Assembly (NCBI RefSeq): GCF_007301515.1
Contig: NZ_CP041666.1
Coordinates: 3,286,001-3,350,000 of the forward strand
Direction of reading: 5' to 3'
DNA length: 64,000 nucleotides
Source: Radiobacillus deserti
GTDB taxonomy: Bacteria > Bacillota > Bacilli > Bacillales > Amphibacillaceae
A program made the translations under genes and the position numbers. This document shows, in pieces, positions 38,562 through 47,120 of this stretch (the first letter of the stretch is position 1; each line of letters starts with the position of its first letter). Below the pieces are notes generated by a model, which did not search any database, was not told the origin of the DNA, and saw only the letters and a list, made by a program, of their open reading frames with translations.

Positions 38562-39536
38562 TTATTTAACAGTTGTGTCTAGTGGGGTTAAATGCGCTTC
38601 AATTTCTTCTCTGTTTCCCTCTAAAAATGGCGGTAGTGCTACGGCTTCTCCTAAATGCTCTGGGTCTTCATCTGTTGCAAAGCCTGGTCCATCTGTTGCT
38701 AGTTCAATGAGTATTCCATTCGGTTCTCTAAAATAAAGCGATTGGAAATAGTAGCGATCGACTAAACCAGAGTTGGGAAAACGGCGTTCCTTTACTTTTT
38801 TTACCCATTCCTCTAACTCAGCTTTATCCTCCACCCGTAATGCGACGTGATGAACACTCCCTCTACCTGGTCGCTCTGGTGGTAAATCCGTTCGTTCCTC
38901 TACTTGAATTTCTGCACCTGTTCCCCCTTCTCCCACTTGCAAGACGACGATGTCCCTCTGACCATGAATAGTGGAAGGATACGTACCTACTTCCTCAAAT
39001 CCAAGCAAGTCCTTTAGCACATCAATCGTTTTTTCCGCTACAGGTACCGTTAATTTAACAGGACCAAGTCCGGTAATTCCTTTATCCTGTGGAACTGGGC
39101 TCTTCTTCCATGGAATTCCGCCAGCTACTCCTTGGTTCGTCTCATCGGATACAAGCACTAAGCGCTGCCCCTCATGATCACGGAATGGAAGTATATTTCT
39201 ACCAAACTGCTCTGATATGCCAGCATGATTTATGTGGAGCTCCTCTAATCTATTTTTCCAATATTTCAATGCCTCGTCGTTAGCGACACGCAAATAGGTT
39301 GCCGAAATACTGTTATTCCCTTCATACGTATGTCCTGCTCTTTTGATTTCAAAGAACGTTAAATCCGTTCCGGGATTTCCAATTTCATCTGCATAAAACA
39401 AATGATACATACTTGTATCATCCTGGTTCACAGACTTTTTAACCAATCTCAATCCTAAATCCTTTGTATAAAAATCGTAGTTTTCTTTTGCCTTAGCGGT
39501 AATGGCTGAGACGTGGTGGATGCCTTTAATTTGCAA
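38562..39536 (-). CDS. Ring-cleaving dioxygenase of the MhqO/MhqE/MhqA family
   Basis: The 324-residue protein contains two vicinal-oxygen-chelate repeats. Metal ligands are His in GIHHVSAITA (about 5-14), His in SVHHVALRV (about 222-230) and Glu in GILIELATDGP. It matches B. subtilis MhqO (YdfO) and related proteins that open hydroquinone or catechol rings and protect against quinone stress. A 16-bp MhqR-type palindrome lies at its transcription start, which strongly supports this assignment. GGAGGGG precedes the ATG. It stands alone without the azoreductase or hydrolase that often accompany it. Confidence 0.9.
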   Translation of the reverse strand: MQIKGIHHVSAITAKAKENYDFYTKDLGLRLVKKSVNQDDTSMYHLFYADEIGNPGTDLTFFEIKRAGHTYEGNNSISATYLRVANDEALKYWKNRLEELHINHAGISEQFGRNILPFRDHEGQRLVLVSDETNQGVAGGIPWKKSPVPQDKGITGLGPVKLTVPVAEKTIDVLKDLLGFEEVGTYPSTIHGQRDIVVLQVGEGGTGAEIQVEERTDLPPERPGRGSVHHVALRVEDKAELEEWVKKVKERRFPNSGLVDRYYFQSLYFREPNGILIELATDGPGFATDEDPEHLGEAVALPPFLEGNREEIEAHLTPLDTTVK

Positions 39537-39566
39537 AGCAATCCCCTCCTTTAGCCTGTTATAAAT

Positions 39567-39582
39567 ATCTTGAATTCAAGAT
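39567..39582. promoter_or_regulatory. MhqR-type operator
   Basis: ATCTTGAATTCAAGAT is a perfect 16-bp palindrome close to the MhqR box TATCTCGAATTCGAGATA of B. subtilis. It begins two bases after the -10 box and covers the predicted start site, the position of a repressor. Confidence 0.8.
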
Positions 39583-39584
39583 TT

Positions 39585-39613
39585 ATTGTAGTGCAGGGGT
39601 AATCATTTGTCAA
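39585..39613 (-). promoter_or_regulatory. SigA promoter of the dioxygenase gene
   Basis: TTGACA (39608-39613), a 17-bp spacer and TACAAT (39585-39590) on the minus strand make a near-consensus promoter. Confidence 0.85.
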
Positions 39614-39640
39614 TAAAAGGTTCTCCCTATTAGCTTAGAA

Positions 39641-40102
39641 CTATTCAACGAAAGGAATTGCTTCTGGATTTTTTATGTAATCGATAAGGTAGCGCTGGCT
39701 TTCAAATATTGGTTCAGGCAAATCCCGCAGAGAAAAAAAGACATTATCCAACGTTTCATCCCCTTGTTTGAGGAGCTCTCCTTCATAGCTTCTGCACTGA
39801 AACCATATTTCAACAAGCGAAACTCGGTCCCCATTTTTCAATGTTTTTTCTACACCAGAACGTATTCCGAATAGCGATAGCTCTTGAAGACGTAACCCTG
39901 TTTCTTCTTCCACTTCTCTTCTTGCCGTATCCTTAATTCGCTCCTGTAATTCCATATACCCACCCGGAAACCCCCAGCTACGAGAATCCTCTCGAAGCTG
40001 CATGAGTACGTTTCCTCGCTGATCGAAAATAATCGCACCTGCTACCACCATAATGACTTGCTCACTTCCAACCATGGAGCGTAAATGCTTAATATAGTCC
40101 AT
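39641..40102 (-). CDS. NUDIX hydrolase
   Basis: The 153-residue protein has the full Nudix box from GGYMELQERI to REVEEETGL (about 46-69), the metal-binding and catalytic helix that cleaves nucleoside diphosphate derivatives. The region MVVAGAIIFDQRGNVLMQLR before it is the first strands of the fold. The substrate is unknown. GGGGGAC precedes the ATG. Confidence 0.88.
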   Translation of the reverse strand: MDYIKHLRSMVGSEQVIMVVAGAIIFDQRGNVLMQLREDSRSWGFPGGYMELQERIKDTARREVEEETGLRLQELSLFGIRSGVEKTLKNGDRVSLVEIWFQCRSYEGELLKQGDETLDNVFFSLRDLPEPIFESQRYLIDYIKNPEAIPFVE

Positions 40103-40180
40103 TACTTTGTCCCCCTTTATTTAGAGAATTAATCGCTTTAGTATATTTTCATGCATGACCTATTACGACCTAATATATAG

Positions 40181-40209
40181 AAAAAGTCCCTAAGATAGGG
40201 ACTTTTTTT
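40181..40209 (-). terminator. Terminator of the ferredoxin gene
   Basis: AAAAAGTCCCTA and TAGGGACTTTTT are perfect arms around a three-base loop, with T runs in both directions. Confidence 0.9.
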
Positions 40210-40444
40210 ACCGACTAAAGAACGCTTCAGCTTTCTCAAGATATACTTCTTGCTCAGGAGATAAATCATATTCCTCTTCAATGGCATCAACTGGGCAAAC
40301 AGCTTTACATGCGCCACAATCAATACAAACATCTGGATCTATATAAAACTGATCAGGACCTTCTACAATACAATCAACGGGACAAACCGTCATGCATTCT
40401 CCTGCTTTTTCATCCTTACACGGACTTGTTATGACGAACGCCAT
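40208..40444 (-). CDS. Two-cluster ferredoxin
   Basis: This 78-residue electron carrier has CIDCGACKAVCP (about 40-51), a complete CxxCxxCxxxCP 4Fe-4S motif, and an N-terminal cluster region SPCKDEKAGECMTVCPVDC whose spacing fits the 3Fe-4S or 4Fe-4S site of Bacillus and Thermus seven-iron ferredoxins. The acidic C-terminus ends in EKAEAFFSR. GGAGGG precedes the ATG. The electron partner cannot be told from the neighbours. Confidence 0.9.
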   Translation of the reverse strand: MAFVITSPCKDEKAGECMTVCPVDCIVEGPDQFYIDPDVCIDCGACKAVCPVDAIEEEYDLSPEQEVYLEKAEAFFSR

Positions 40445-40624
40445 ACGTATCCCTCCTATCTCTGGATGCTTATCCTCTCGTACCTATTACATAACAGGAT
40501 GGCTACCAGATGCAAGTAATTTGCGTTAATGAGCAATAAAGTATTACCGTTTCTTTTTCCGTGGTATCCTTTTATTACATAAACGAGTTAATCAAAAGAA
40601 TATATATAATAAAGGAGAACTTCT

Positions 40625-41569
40625 ATGTCTAGAATCTATATCATTCATGAAAATGACGACTGGACACAGCATCTTACAAAAAGATTGGAAGAATTAGAGC
40701 TTCCTTACGAAACATGGCATATGAGAAATGGGGTTGTTGACTTAACAGAGGTTCCACCCGATGGTGTCTTCTATAACCGAATGAGTGCTTCCTCACATAC
40801 GCGAGGAAACCGTTATGCACCAGAATTAACAGCTGGCCTACTTGCATGGTTGGAGCAGTATGATCGAACAGTTTTTAATGGGAGCCATGCCTTAGAATTA
40901 GAACTGAGCAAAGTAAAGCAGTATGCAGCGTTAGAAAAAAGTGGGGTTCGTACACCAATGACCGTTGCAGCGGTTGGCAAAGAAAACATTCTAGAGGCTG
41001 CTAAAAAACTAGGGAAGGTTCCGTTTATTACAAAACACAATCGTGCCGGAAAAGGATTAGGTGTTCAATTGTTCTATTCCATCGAAGGCTTGCACTCTTA
41101 TTTAGACGGAGACGATTTCGAAGAGCCTGTGGATGGAATTACATTAATTCAGGAGTATATCGAATCTCCAGAGTCGTTTATTACGAGAGCAGAGTTCGTT
41201 GGTGGAAAATTTGTTTATGCGGTTCGCGTTGATACTTCAGAAGGCTTTGAGCTATGTCCTGCTGATGCATGCCGCATAGACGATGCGTTTTGTCCTGTAG
41301 GAGAGCAAGAAGAACGACCTATGTTCGAGATTGTGGAGTATGTCGACCAAGCGCTAATTCAAAAATTTGAATCCTTCCTACAAGCAAATAAAATTGACGT
41401 AGCAGGAATTGAATTTATTACGAATGCAAAAGGAGAAACCTTCGCTTACGACGTGAATACAAACACGAATTATAATTCAGAAGCTGAGGCGAAGGCTGGA
41501 AAATACGGCATGCTTGAGTTAGCGAAATTTCTTGGAAATGCACTAGAGAAAGAAACTTCAAAATCATAA
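40625..41569 (+). CDS. RimK-like ATP-grasp ligase of unknown substrate
   Basis: The 314-residue protein has an N-terminal pre-grasp domain (about 1-100) and an ATP-grasp fold. KVPFITKHNRAGKGLGVQLF (about 136-155) is the glycine-rich ATP loop, TLIQEYIESPESFITRAEFV the adenine strand, and AGIEFITN with YDVNTNTNYN (about 280-290) the Mg-binding Asp and Asn. Such enzymes join amino acids or other amines to carboxylates through an acyl phosphate, as in RimK. It is a single gene, so neighbours give no clue. AAAGGAG precedes the ATG. Confidence 0.78.
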   Translation: MSRIYIIHENDDWTQHLTKRLEELELPYETWHMRNGVVDLTEVPPDGVFYNRMSASSHTRGNRYAPELTAGLLAWLEQYDRTVFNGSHALELELSKVKQYAALEKSGVRTPMTVAAVGKENILEAAKKLGKVPFITKHNRAGKGLGVQLFYSIEGLHSYLDGDDFEEPVDGITLIQEYIESPESFITRAEFVGGKFVYAVRVDTSEGFELCPADACRIDDAFCPVGEQEERPMFEIVEYVDQALIQKFESFLQANKIDVAGIEFITNAKGETFAYDVNTNTNYNSEAEAKAGKYGMLELAKFLGNALEKETSKS

Positions 41570-41573
41570 CACA

Positions 41574-41617
41574 TAAAAAGACGTTCCAATCTATTTTAGA
41601 TCGGAACGTCTTTTTCA
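41574..41617. terminator. Terminator between the ATP-grasp gene and yvgN
   Basis: AAAAAGACGTTCC and GGAACGTCTTTTT form a 13-bp stem with a 14-base loop; it can serve both convergent genes. Confidence 0.85.
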
Positions 41618-41627
41618 TTCAACCATA

Positions 41628-42458
41628 TTAAAAAAGAAAGTTATCTGGATCTGGACCTACTCGTTCATCTTTATTCAAGTCATCAATTTTCTTCATATCT
41701 TCCTCCGATAGTTCAAAATCAAAGACATCTGCATTTTCCACAATTCGATGCTCTTTGATCGATTTAGGAATCGTTACGACACCACTTTGCAGATCCCACT
41801 TAATAATAATTTGCGCGACGGATTTATTATATTTTTGTGCGATTTTTTCAAGGGTTGGCTCTGATAATAGCTCCCCTTGTTTTAATGGAGACCAAGCCTC
41901 TAATTGAATGTTTTTACGAGTACAATATTCCCTTAATTCTAGCTGCGCTAGATGAGGGTGAAATTCTACTTGATTGACCATTGGAACGATTTCGGCATCC
42001 TCCAAAAGGTCTTCTAAATGATGGATATGAAAATTACTTACTCCAATCGCTTTCACCTTTCCATCTTTGTAAAGCTTTTCTAATGCTTTCCAAGTCTCTT
42101 TATATTTGTTGGAACCTGGCCAGTGAATTAAATATAGATCTAAGTAATCTAATCCTAGTCTTTCTAAAGAAGCATCAAATGCCGCAAGTGTTGTCTCGTA
42201 GCCTTGATCATCATTCCACACTTTTGATGTGATAAAAAGCTCTTCGCGAGGAACACCAGCTTCTCTAATTCCTTGCCCTACGCCTTCTTCATTTTTGTAC
42301 ACTGCTGCTGTATCGATGCTTTTATAGCCATTTTTAATAGCAGCTTTTACAGCGTTAACTACTTCATCTCCATCTTGAACTTTAAAAACTCCAAGACCTA
42401 ACCAGGGCATTTTCACACCATTATGTAGAGTCGTTGTATCTTGCAAATTAGTAGGCAT
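41628..42458 (-). CDS. yvgN: Aldo/keto reductase YvgN (glyoxal/methylglyoxal reductase)
   Basis: The start is ATG 42456-42458 (MPTNLQDTTTLHNGVKMPWL), behind AAGGAGG; the frame continues to 42548 through the non-coding array. The resulting 276 residues equal the length of B. subtilis YvgN. AKR5 motifs are YKSIDTAAVYKNEEGVG (Asp, Tyr), ITSKVWN (Lys), LYLIHWP (His) and IPKSIKEHRI for NADPH binding. The family detoxifies methylglyoxal and other aldehydes. A 21-bp periodic array lies upstream of it. Confidence 0.9.
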   Translation of the reverse strand: MPTNLQDTTTLHNGVKMPWLGLGVFKVQDGDEVVNAVKAAIKNGYKSIDTAAVYKNEEGVGQGIREAGVPREELFITSKVWNDDQGYETTLAAFDASLERLGLDYLDLYLIHWPGSNKYKETWKALEKLYKDGKVKAIGVSNFHIHHLEDLLEDAEIVPMVNQVEFHPHLAQLELREYCTRKNIQLEAWSPLKQGELLSEPTLEKIAQKYNKSVAQIIIKWDLQSGVVTIPKSIKEHRIVENADVFDFELSEEDMKKIDDLNKDERVGPDPDNFLF

Positions 42459-42557
42459 TTCACATTCCTCCTTAATCTTTCTACCTTTTATTTTCTCACA
42501 TCCATATTGGGATGAAAAGTTAATTGCTCGCCAATAGAAATGGTTCATGTCAGATTA

Positions 42558-42667
42558 TTAACGTTGGTTTGGGCGTTTTTATCGTTCAGATTTCCTATAT
42601 TATCGCCCTTATTATTTTCTAAACTCTTATCATAAATTTATGAACGCTCCTCTCCCGTTTATTAACG
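42558..42667. repeat. Array of six CGWTMATAA-type cores at 21-bp spacing
   Basis: On the minus strand units begin at 42667 (CGTTAATAAAC), 42646 (CGTTCATAAAT), 42625 (AGTTTAGAAAA), 42605 (CGATAATATAG), 42584 (CGATAAAAACG) and 42563 (CGTTAATAATC). Steps are 21, 21, 20, 21 and 21 bases. The 11-12 bases after each core are unrelated. The layout copies that of the array at 10282-10393, but the core is different. It lies between the BCCT terminator and yvgN. Confidence 0.7.
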
Positions 42668-42670
42668 TTC

Positions 42671-42702
42671 AGACAAAAAACCAGACCTATTAGGTCTGGT
42701 TA
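42671..42702 (-). terminator. Terminator of the BCCT transporter gene
   Basis: On the minus strand AACCAGACCTA and TAGGTCTGGTT pair with almost no loop and are followed by TTTTGTC. Confidence 0.85.
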
Positions 42703-42709
42703 CACATTT

Positions 42710-44284
42710 CTATTCCTTAACAAGCTCCGAATCCTCAGCGCTTTTAGGTACTTTTGCCGGCGATGTAATATTCTGCTCTGCTGCAAGTTTTTTCGCAATC
42801 TGTGGAGCATTCCACAATGTCGGAAGCATTAAGATAGATACCGGAACTGCTGTTACGACAATAGAATTTTGAATAGCGGATATACTGTTTTCCCCAATCG
42901 AAAGAAGAACAACGGATAACACACCAAATATCAACACCCAGAAAACACGTATCCAACGCTTCGGTTCGTCACTTCCAGTAAGCGTCACAGCAACTGTGTA
43001 TGATATAGAATCAACCGTCGTGGACACAAATACGATGGTGACAAATAAGAAACCAATCGCTAACAATAAGCCTAGCGGTAGCTGATCCATGATGGACATA
43101 ACTGCTGCCGGCATTCCACCTTCACTTAGTGGTGTTGAAATGGAGCCTGGAGTTGTTAATTCCGCTTTAATCCCTGTTCCACCTACTACAGTAAACCAGA
43201 AGTTCGTCACGAGTGGAGCCACAACAGATACAGCCAAAATGAGCTCTCTAATGGTTCTTCCTCTAGATATTCTAGCAATGAAAATAGCCATCATTGGTCC
43301 ATACCCTAGGAACCAACCCCAGAAGAACACCGTCCAATACCCTAACCATGCTTTATCCCCTTGGTAAAGCGCCATTGTAAGCATATTTTGTATGTGAAAA
43401 CCTTCTGCAGAGATAAACTTATTTAAAATAAACATAGTCGGTCCAACGATTAGTACCACTAATGCTAGCAATACTGTTAATCCAACATTTAAACGACTAA
43501 GAAATTGAATTCCTTTGTCGACCCCTGTTGCAACGGATATTGCTGCAATCACAACAAGCGCTGCAATGACAATAATGTTTGTCGTTAGTGTATTTGGAAT
43601 CCCAAATAATGAGTGAAGACCATAACCAACTTGCAACCCTAAGAACCCAATAGGACCCATCGTACCAGCCGCTACCGCAATGATTGATACGATATCAGCT
43701 GCACTACCAATGACGCTTTTCTTGAAGATTCTCTCGCCAAAGATGGGATATAACATCGCTCTTGGTTTCATAGGATACCCTTTATGATAGTGAACGTACA
43801 TAATAACAATTGTCGCAAGTGTTCCAAGAATGGCCCAGGCTAGAAAGCCCCAATGCAGGAACGATTGTGCTAATGCCGGCTCCACTCCAGCCATTGTAGA
43901 AGAATGATCGGTAAATAAAGGGGGATTGGTAACAAAATGATACATCGGTTCGGATGCTGCCCAAAAGACTCCACCACTTGCTAACAATGTACAAAGAATC
44001 ATTGCTACCCATTTAAAATAGTCATTTTGAGGTTTTTCTAACTTTCCAAGCTTCACTTTTCCATACTTTGAAAATGCTAAAATAAGTCCAATTACAAAAT
44101 TTCCAAGTAGTAATAGCTCCCAATACGAACCAAATAAATTAGCTGAAAAATTAAAAGAGCTGTTAATCCAGCCTTCCACCATACTTAAATCATAGATGGA
44201 TAAGGCGACAAATACGAGTAATAAACCTCCACTTATCCAAAAAACGGGTCGGTCCATTACTTCCTGTTTCATTCTCTGCTTCAC
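42710..44284 (-). CDS. BCCT-family transporter (betaine/carnitine/choline type)
   Basis: This is a sodium-coupled transporter of trimethylammonium compatible solutes. I choose GTG 44282-44284 as start, because AGGAGG lies seven bases upstream; the frame is open to 44383. The 524-residue protein has twelve hydrophobic segments and the BCCT signatures FWAASEPMYHF (about 132-142) and GWFLGYGPMMAIFIARISRG (about 345-364). The N- and C-terminal tails are charged but short compared with osmosensing BetP. Which solute is carried (glycine betaine, choline, ectoine) is not clear; no biosynthesis genes are adjacent. Confidence 0.9.
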   Translation of the reverse strand: MKQRMKQEVMDRPVFWISGGLLLVFVALSIYDLSMVEGWINSSFNFSANLFGSYWELLLLGNFVIGLILAFSKYGKVKLGKLEKPQNDYFKWVAMILCTLLASGGVFWAASEPMYHFVTNPPLFTDHSSTMAGVEPALAQSFLHWGFLAWAILGTLATIVIMYVHYHKGYPMKPRAMLYPIFGERIFKKSVIGSAADIVSIIAVAAGTMGPIGFLGLQVGYGLHSLFGIPNTLTTNIIVIAALVVIAAISVATGVDKGIQFLSRLNVGLTVLLALVVLIVGPTMFILNKFISAEGFHIQNMLTMALYQGDKAWLGYWTVFFWGWFLGYGPMMAIFIARISRGRTIRELILAVSVVAPLVTNFWFTVVGGTGIKAELTTPGSISTPLSEGGMPAAVMSIMDQLPLGLLLAIGFLFVTIVFVSTTVDSISYTVAVTLTGSDEPKRWIRVFWVLIFGVLSVVLLSIGENSISAIQNSIVVTAVPVSILMLPTLWNAPQIAKKLAAEQNITSPAKVPKSAEDSELVKE

Positions 44285-44551
44285 TTTTTTCCTCCTAGTA
44301 GGAGCAAGTGACCACAATAACGTCTCTTTTCTCTCTCTGTGTCTGTTCATTGTAGACAATCTGATGATGTAGGAATTATTCATAATACCACGGAATAATA
44401 TTCAAGCCCTAAACATCGGCTTGCTCAAAAAATTTGATAATACCTATTACCCTTTTCTAAGATAACCTAAACCTATCCGTTTAATGCCTGTTTATCAGAC
44501 ATAGTTTTTCATTATAAGGGTATGTCCATGAACCGTCAAATTATAAAAAGG

Positions 44552-44587
44552 AAAAAAGCAATAAACTCAGATTGAGCTTATTGCTTT
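44552..44587 (-). terminator. Terminator overlapping the helD stop codon
   Basis: On the minus strand AAAGCAATAAGCTCA and TGAGTTTATTGCTTT pair (one mismatch) around ATC and are followed by T residues. Confidence 0.85.
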
Positions 44588-46923
44588 GGATAGTACGAAT
44601 GAACCTTGTAATGCTGGTAATATTCCGTTGGTATGTCTTCAATAAAACGATTATATGGCCCAAGAGAATATACAGTTAGTGCATGCATCGCACGTGTACA
44701 GGCTGTATAAAATAAATTTTTCTCTAACTCCGTTTCATATTGATCGTTGGAGCCATCAAACACAACTACTGCATCGAACTCAATTCCTTTTGCCAGGTAG
44801 GCTGGAAGGACAACTAATCCTTTATGAAACGTAAATGTCTCCTCGTCTATCAGCTTGACCGGTAGACTAGATTGTAGTCGATTATAGACATCCAGACTTT
44901 CTTCCTTCGTTTTACAAATGACCGCTATCGTTTGATATTCCTTCTGCCATTCCCGAAGATGATTCACCAACATTTGATTTCTCGTATATGGATCATCTAC
45001 TTCATATACTTTTGGCTTTTCTCCATCTCTATTAAAGGCTTCTATCTCGTCTCCGTTTGGCATAAACGATTTTGTGAATTCTACAATTGGCTTCGTAGAA
45101 CGGTAGCTTCGTTGTAGCGTAATTCTTTCCTGTTTTTCCTCTACCCCGCTTGTCAGCAAAGTGTCCGAGTGAAGCGCATGTGCGTAAATAGCTTGATTAA
45201 TATCACCCAAAAGTGTCATTCTACTGTTTGGATAGATTTGCCTAAAATAAGCAAACTGAAATGGGGAGTAATCCTGTGCCTCATCAATAAACACATGTTG
45301 AATCGCAGCATTTTCTCGGAATCCTAACAATTTATCTTGGAAGTATAAATAAGGAGTTGCATCTTCCCATGTTAAGGATTTACTTTTTAGCTGTTCCAGT
45401 GTTAAAGTCGCTATCTCATCCCATAGCGGTTCTTCCTCCACACGGTACTTTTCCAATTCAAATAATTTGGCATAGGTTTTCCGAACATCTAAGAAAAAGA
45501 ACCGTTTCACTTTCCGTTTTAAAGGCTTTAATTTATCAGACACAACCTTTTTACGAAGCAATTGTTCCTCACGTGCATAGTTAAAGAACGGATCGTCGGA
45601 GTATTCGTCCTCATCCTGCATTTCCTTATACACCTGGAGAAAATCTTCTTTATCTAGTAGCTGACTTTCCTCTAAAACCCAATCTTCTTTCCGTTCTTTT
45701 TCCTCAAACACTTTTATCTTTTCTAACAACCACTTAGACACTTCTTCCAGACGATTTGGAATGGACATCGTTCGATCTAAGGAATAAAAATAGTCTCTAA
45801 TCTTCGCACTAGAGATAAGCTTTTCTCCACGGAAGCTAATATTACGGAACTGAATTCCTTTTTTCTCTAAATCATTTACGTAATTATCAATTAATTGCTT
45901 ATGATTCAAGCTTGCTTTCCACTGAATGCCAGCCAACCGAGCTTCATACTGTTCCTCGTCTGATTTAGTTAAATAATACTCCATTTGATCAAATGGAGAC
46001 TCGATTGAATATTGCTTTCCAAGACGCTGAACTAAATATTCATGAAAGGTGGTTTGTTTCATATTTTCCTCGCCTAATTCTGGTAATACAGTTGCCACAT
46101 AACTGTTAAATAGAGGATTAGGAGAAAATAAAACCATGTTTTCCGCAGAAAGCACTTCTCGATATTTGTATAGCAAATAAGCGACACGTTGCAGAGCAGC
46201 GGATGTTTTTCCACTTCCAGCTACACCCTGAACGACTAAAAGCTTACTTTTTTCATTTCGTATAATTTTATTTTGTTCTTTTTGTATTGTGGCCACGATG
46301 CTTTTCATTTTGGTATTCGCATTATTACCTAGTACGGCCTGTAATAAATGATCTCCAATCGTTAGCCCTGTATCGAACATCCCTTTAATTTCTTGATTAC
46401 GTATGATGAATTGTCTTTTCAACGTAATCTCCCCTCGGATAGCACCATCCATCGTTTCATACTGTGCCTCACCTGGTGGGTAGTCGTAATACATACTCGA
46501 AATCGGTGCCCTCCAATCATAGATTAGAAAGTCTTCATCATTCTGATCCATCATCGAGGCAATCCCTATGTAAATCGATTCCGATTCGGATTCCCCCTCT
46601 TCTTGAAAGTCTATTCTTCCAAAGTAAGGAGACTCCTGTAATCGTTGCAATGTTTTAAGCTGTTGACTTAATTGACCATGACTTCGTTCTCGTTCAGATA
46701 AAAACTCAGCTTGTTGCTTTAAGCTGGCCTGTGTTTCTATCACATCGTCCACTTCATCCAAGTTTACGGTGACATCATCCCAGAAGTTTTTACGCAAATC
46801 GATAACTCTATCTTTCAAGTCACTTGCTCTACCTTTTATCTTCTTTAATTTTCGCTTAATTTCATGGATGACAAAACGAACGCGTTCCTGCTCCTCCTGC
46901 CAGTCTTTATCTGATTCTGCCAC
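44578..46923 (-). CDS. helD: RNA polymerase recycling motor HelD
   Basis: HelD is a superfamily 1 helicase-like ATPase that pulls stalled RNA polymerase off DNA. I choose GTG 46921-46923 (MAESDKDWQEEQERVR), with GAGGTG upstream, giving 781 residues, close to the 774 of B. subtilis HelD. The N-terminal coiled coil (about 5-120) is the arm that enters the secondary channel. The core shows Walker A VQGVAGSGKTS (about 232-242), Walker B VFIDEAQDYSPFQ, LLGDINQAIY, LQRSYRSTKPI and a C-terminal FYTACTRAMHAL. It stands alone. Confidence 0.92.
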   Translation of the reverse strand: MAESDKDWQEEQERVRFVIHEIKRKLKKIKGRASDLKDRVIDLRKNFWDDVTVNLDEVDDVIETQASLKQQAEFLSERERSHGQLSQQLKTLQRLQESPYFGRIDFQEEGESESESIYIGIASMMDQNDEDFLIYDWRAPISSMYYDYPPGEAQYETMDGAIRGEITLKRQFIIRNQEIKGMFDTGLTIGDHLLQAVLGNNANTKMKSIVATIQKEQNKIIRNEKSKLLVVQGVAGSGKTSAALQRVAYLLYKYREVLSAENMVLFSPNPLFNSYVATVLPELGEENMKQTTFHEYLVQRLGKQYSIESPFDQMEYYLTKSDEEQYEARLAGIQWKASLNHKQLIDNYVNDLEKKGIQFRNISFRGEKLISSAKIRDYFYSLDRTMSIPNRLEEVSKWLLEKIKVFEEKERKEDWVLEESQLLDKEDFLQVYKEMQDEDEYSDDPFFNYAREEQLLRKKVVSDKLKPLKRKVKRFFFLDVRKTYAKLFELEKYRVEEEPLWDEIATLTLEQLKSKSLTWEDATPYLYFQDKLLGFRENAAIQHVFIDEAQDYSPFQFAYFRQIYPNSRMTLLGDINQAIYAHALHSDTLLTSGVEEKQERITLQRSYRSTKPIVEFTKSFMPNGDEIEAFNRDGEKPKVYEVDDPYTRNQMLVNHLREWQKEYQTIAVICKTKEESLDVYNRLQSSLPVKLIDEETFTFHKGLVVLPAYLAKGIEFDAVVVFDGSNDQYETELEKNLFYTACTRAMHALTVYSLGPYNRFIEDIPTEYYQHYKVHSYYPKQ

Positions 46924-47074
46924 AATGCACACCTCGCTTTTAACACTAACTAATTGACATGATAAACAAATATGTGTTAAAATTAATTCGGGTATTTTTA
47001 CTTTTTTTAATATTGACACAATTTCCATCTACTATCTTATCATTATAAAACCGAAATGTACAAGATTTTGGAAG

Positions 47075-47115
47075 GAACAGCCACCTGTATATGCACAGGC
47101 GGCTTTTTTATTTTA
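47075..47115. terminator. Hairpin between the monooxygenase gene and helD
   Basis: GCCACCTGT and ACAGGCGGC flank a six-base loop. The stem is complete with one G-U pair only in minus-strand RNA, yet the T run TTTTTTATTTT follows it on the plus strand. It is the likely 3' end of the minus-strand monooxygenase transcript, but with a poor tail in that direction. Confidence 0.5.
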
Positions 47116-47120
47116 TATCT

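Noticed and set aside
44578..47028. Upstream ATG starts for helD, yvgN, the BCCT gene and the chemoreceptor
   Set aside because: The longer frames lack ribosome sites and, for yvgN, would translate the 21-bp array; internal starts with AGGAGG-type sites give family-typical lengths.
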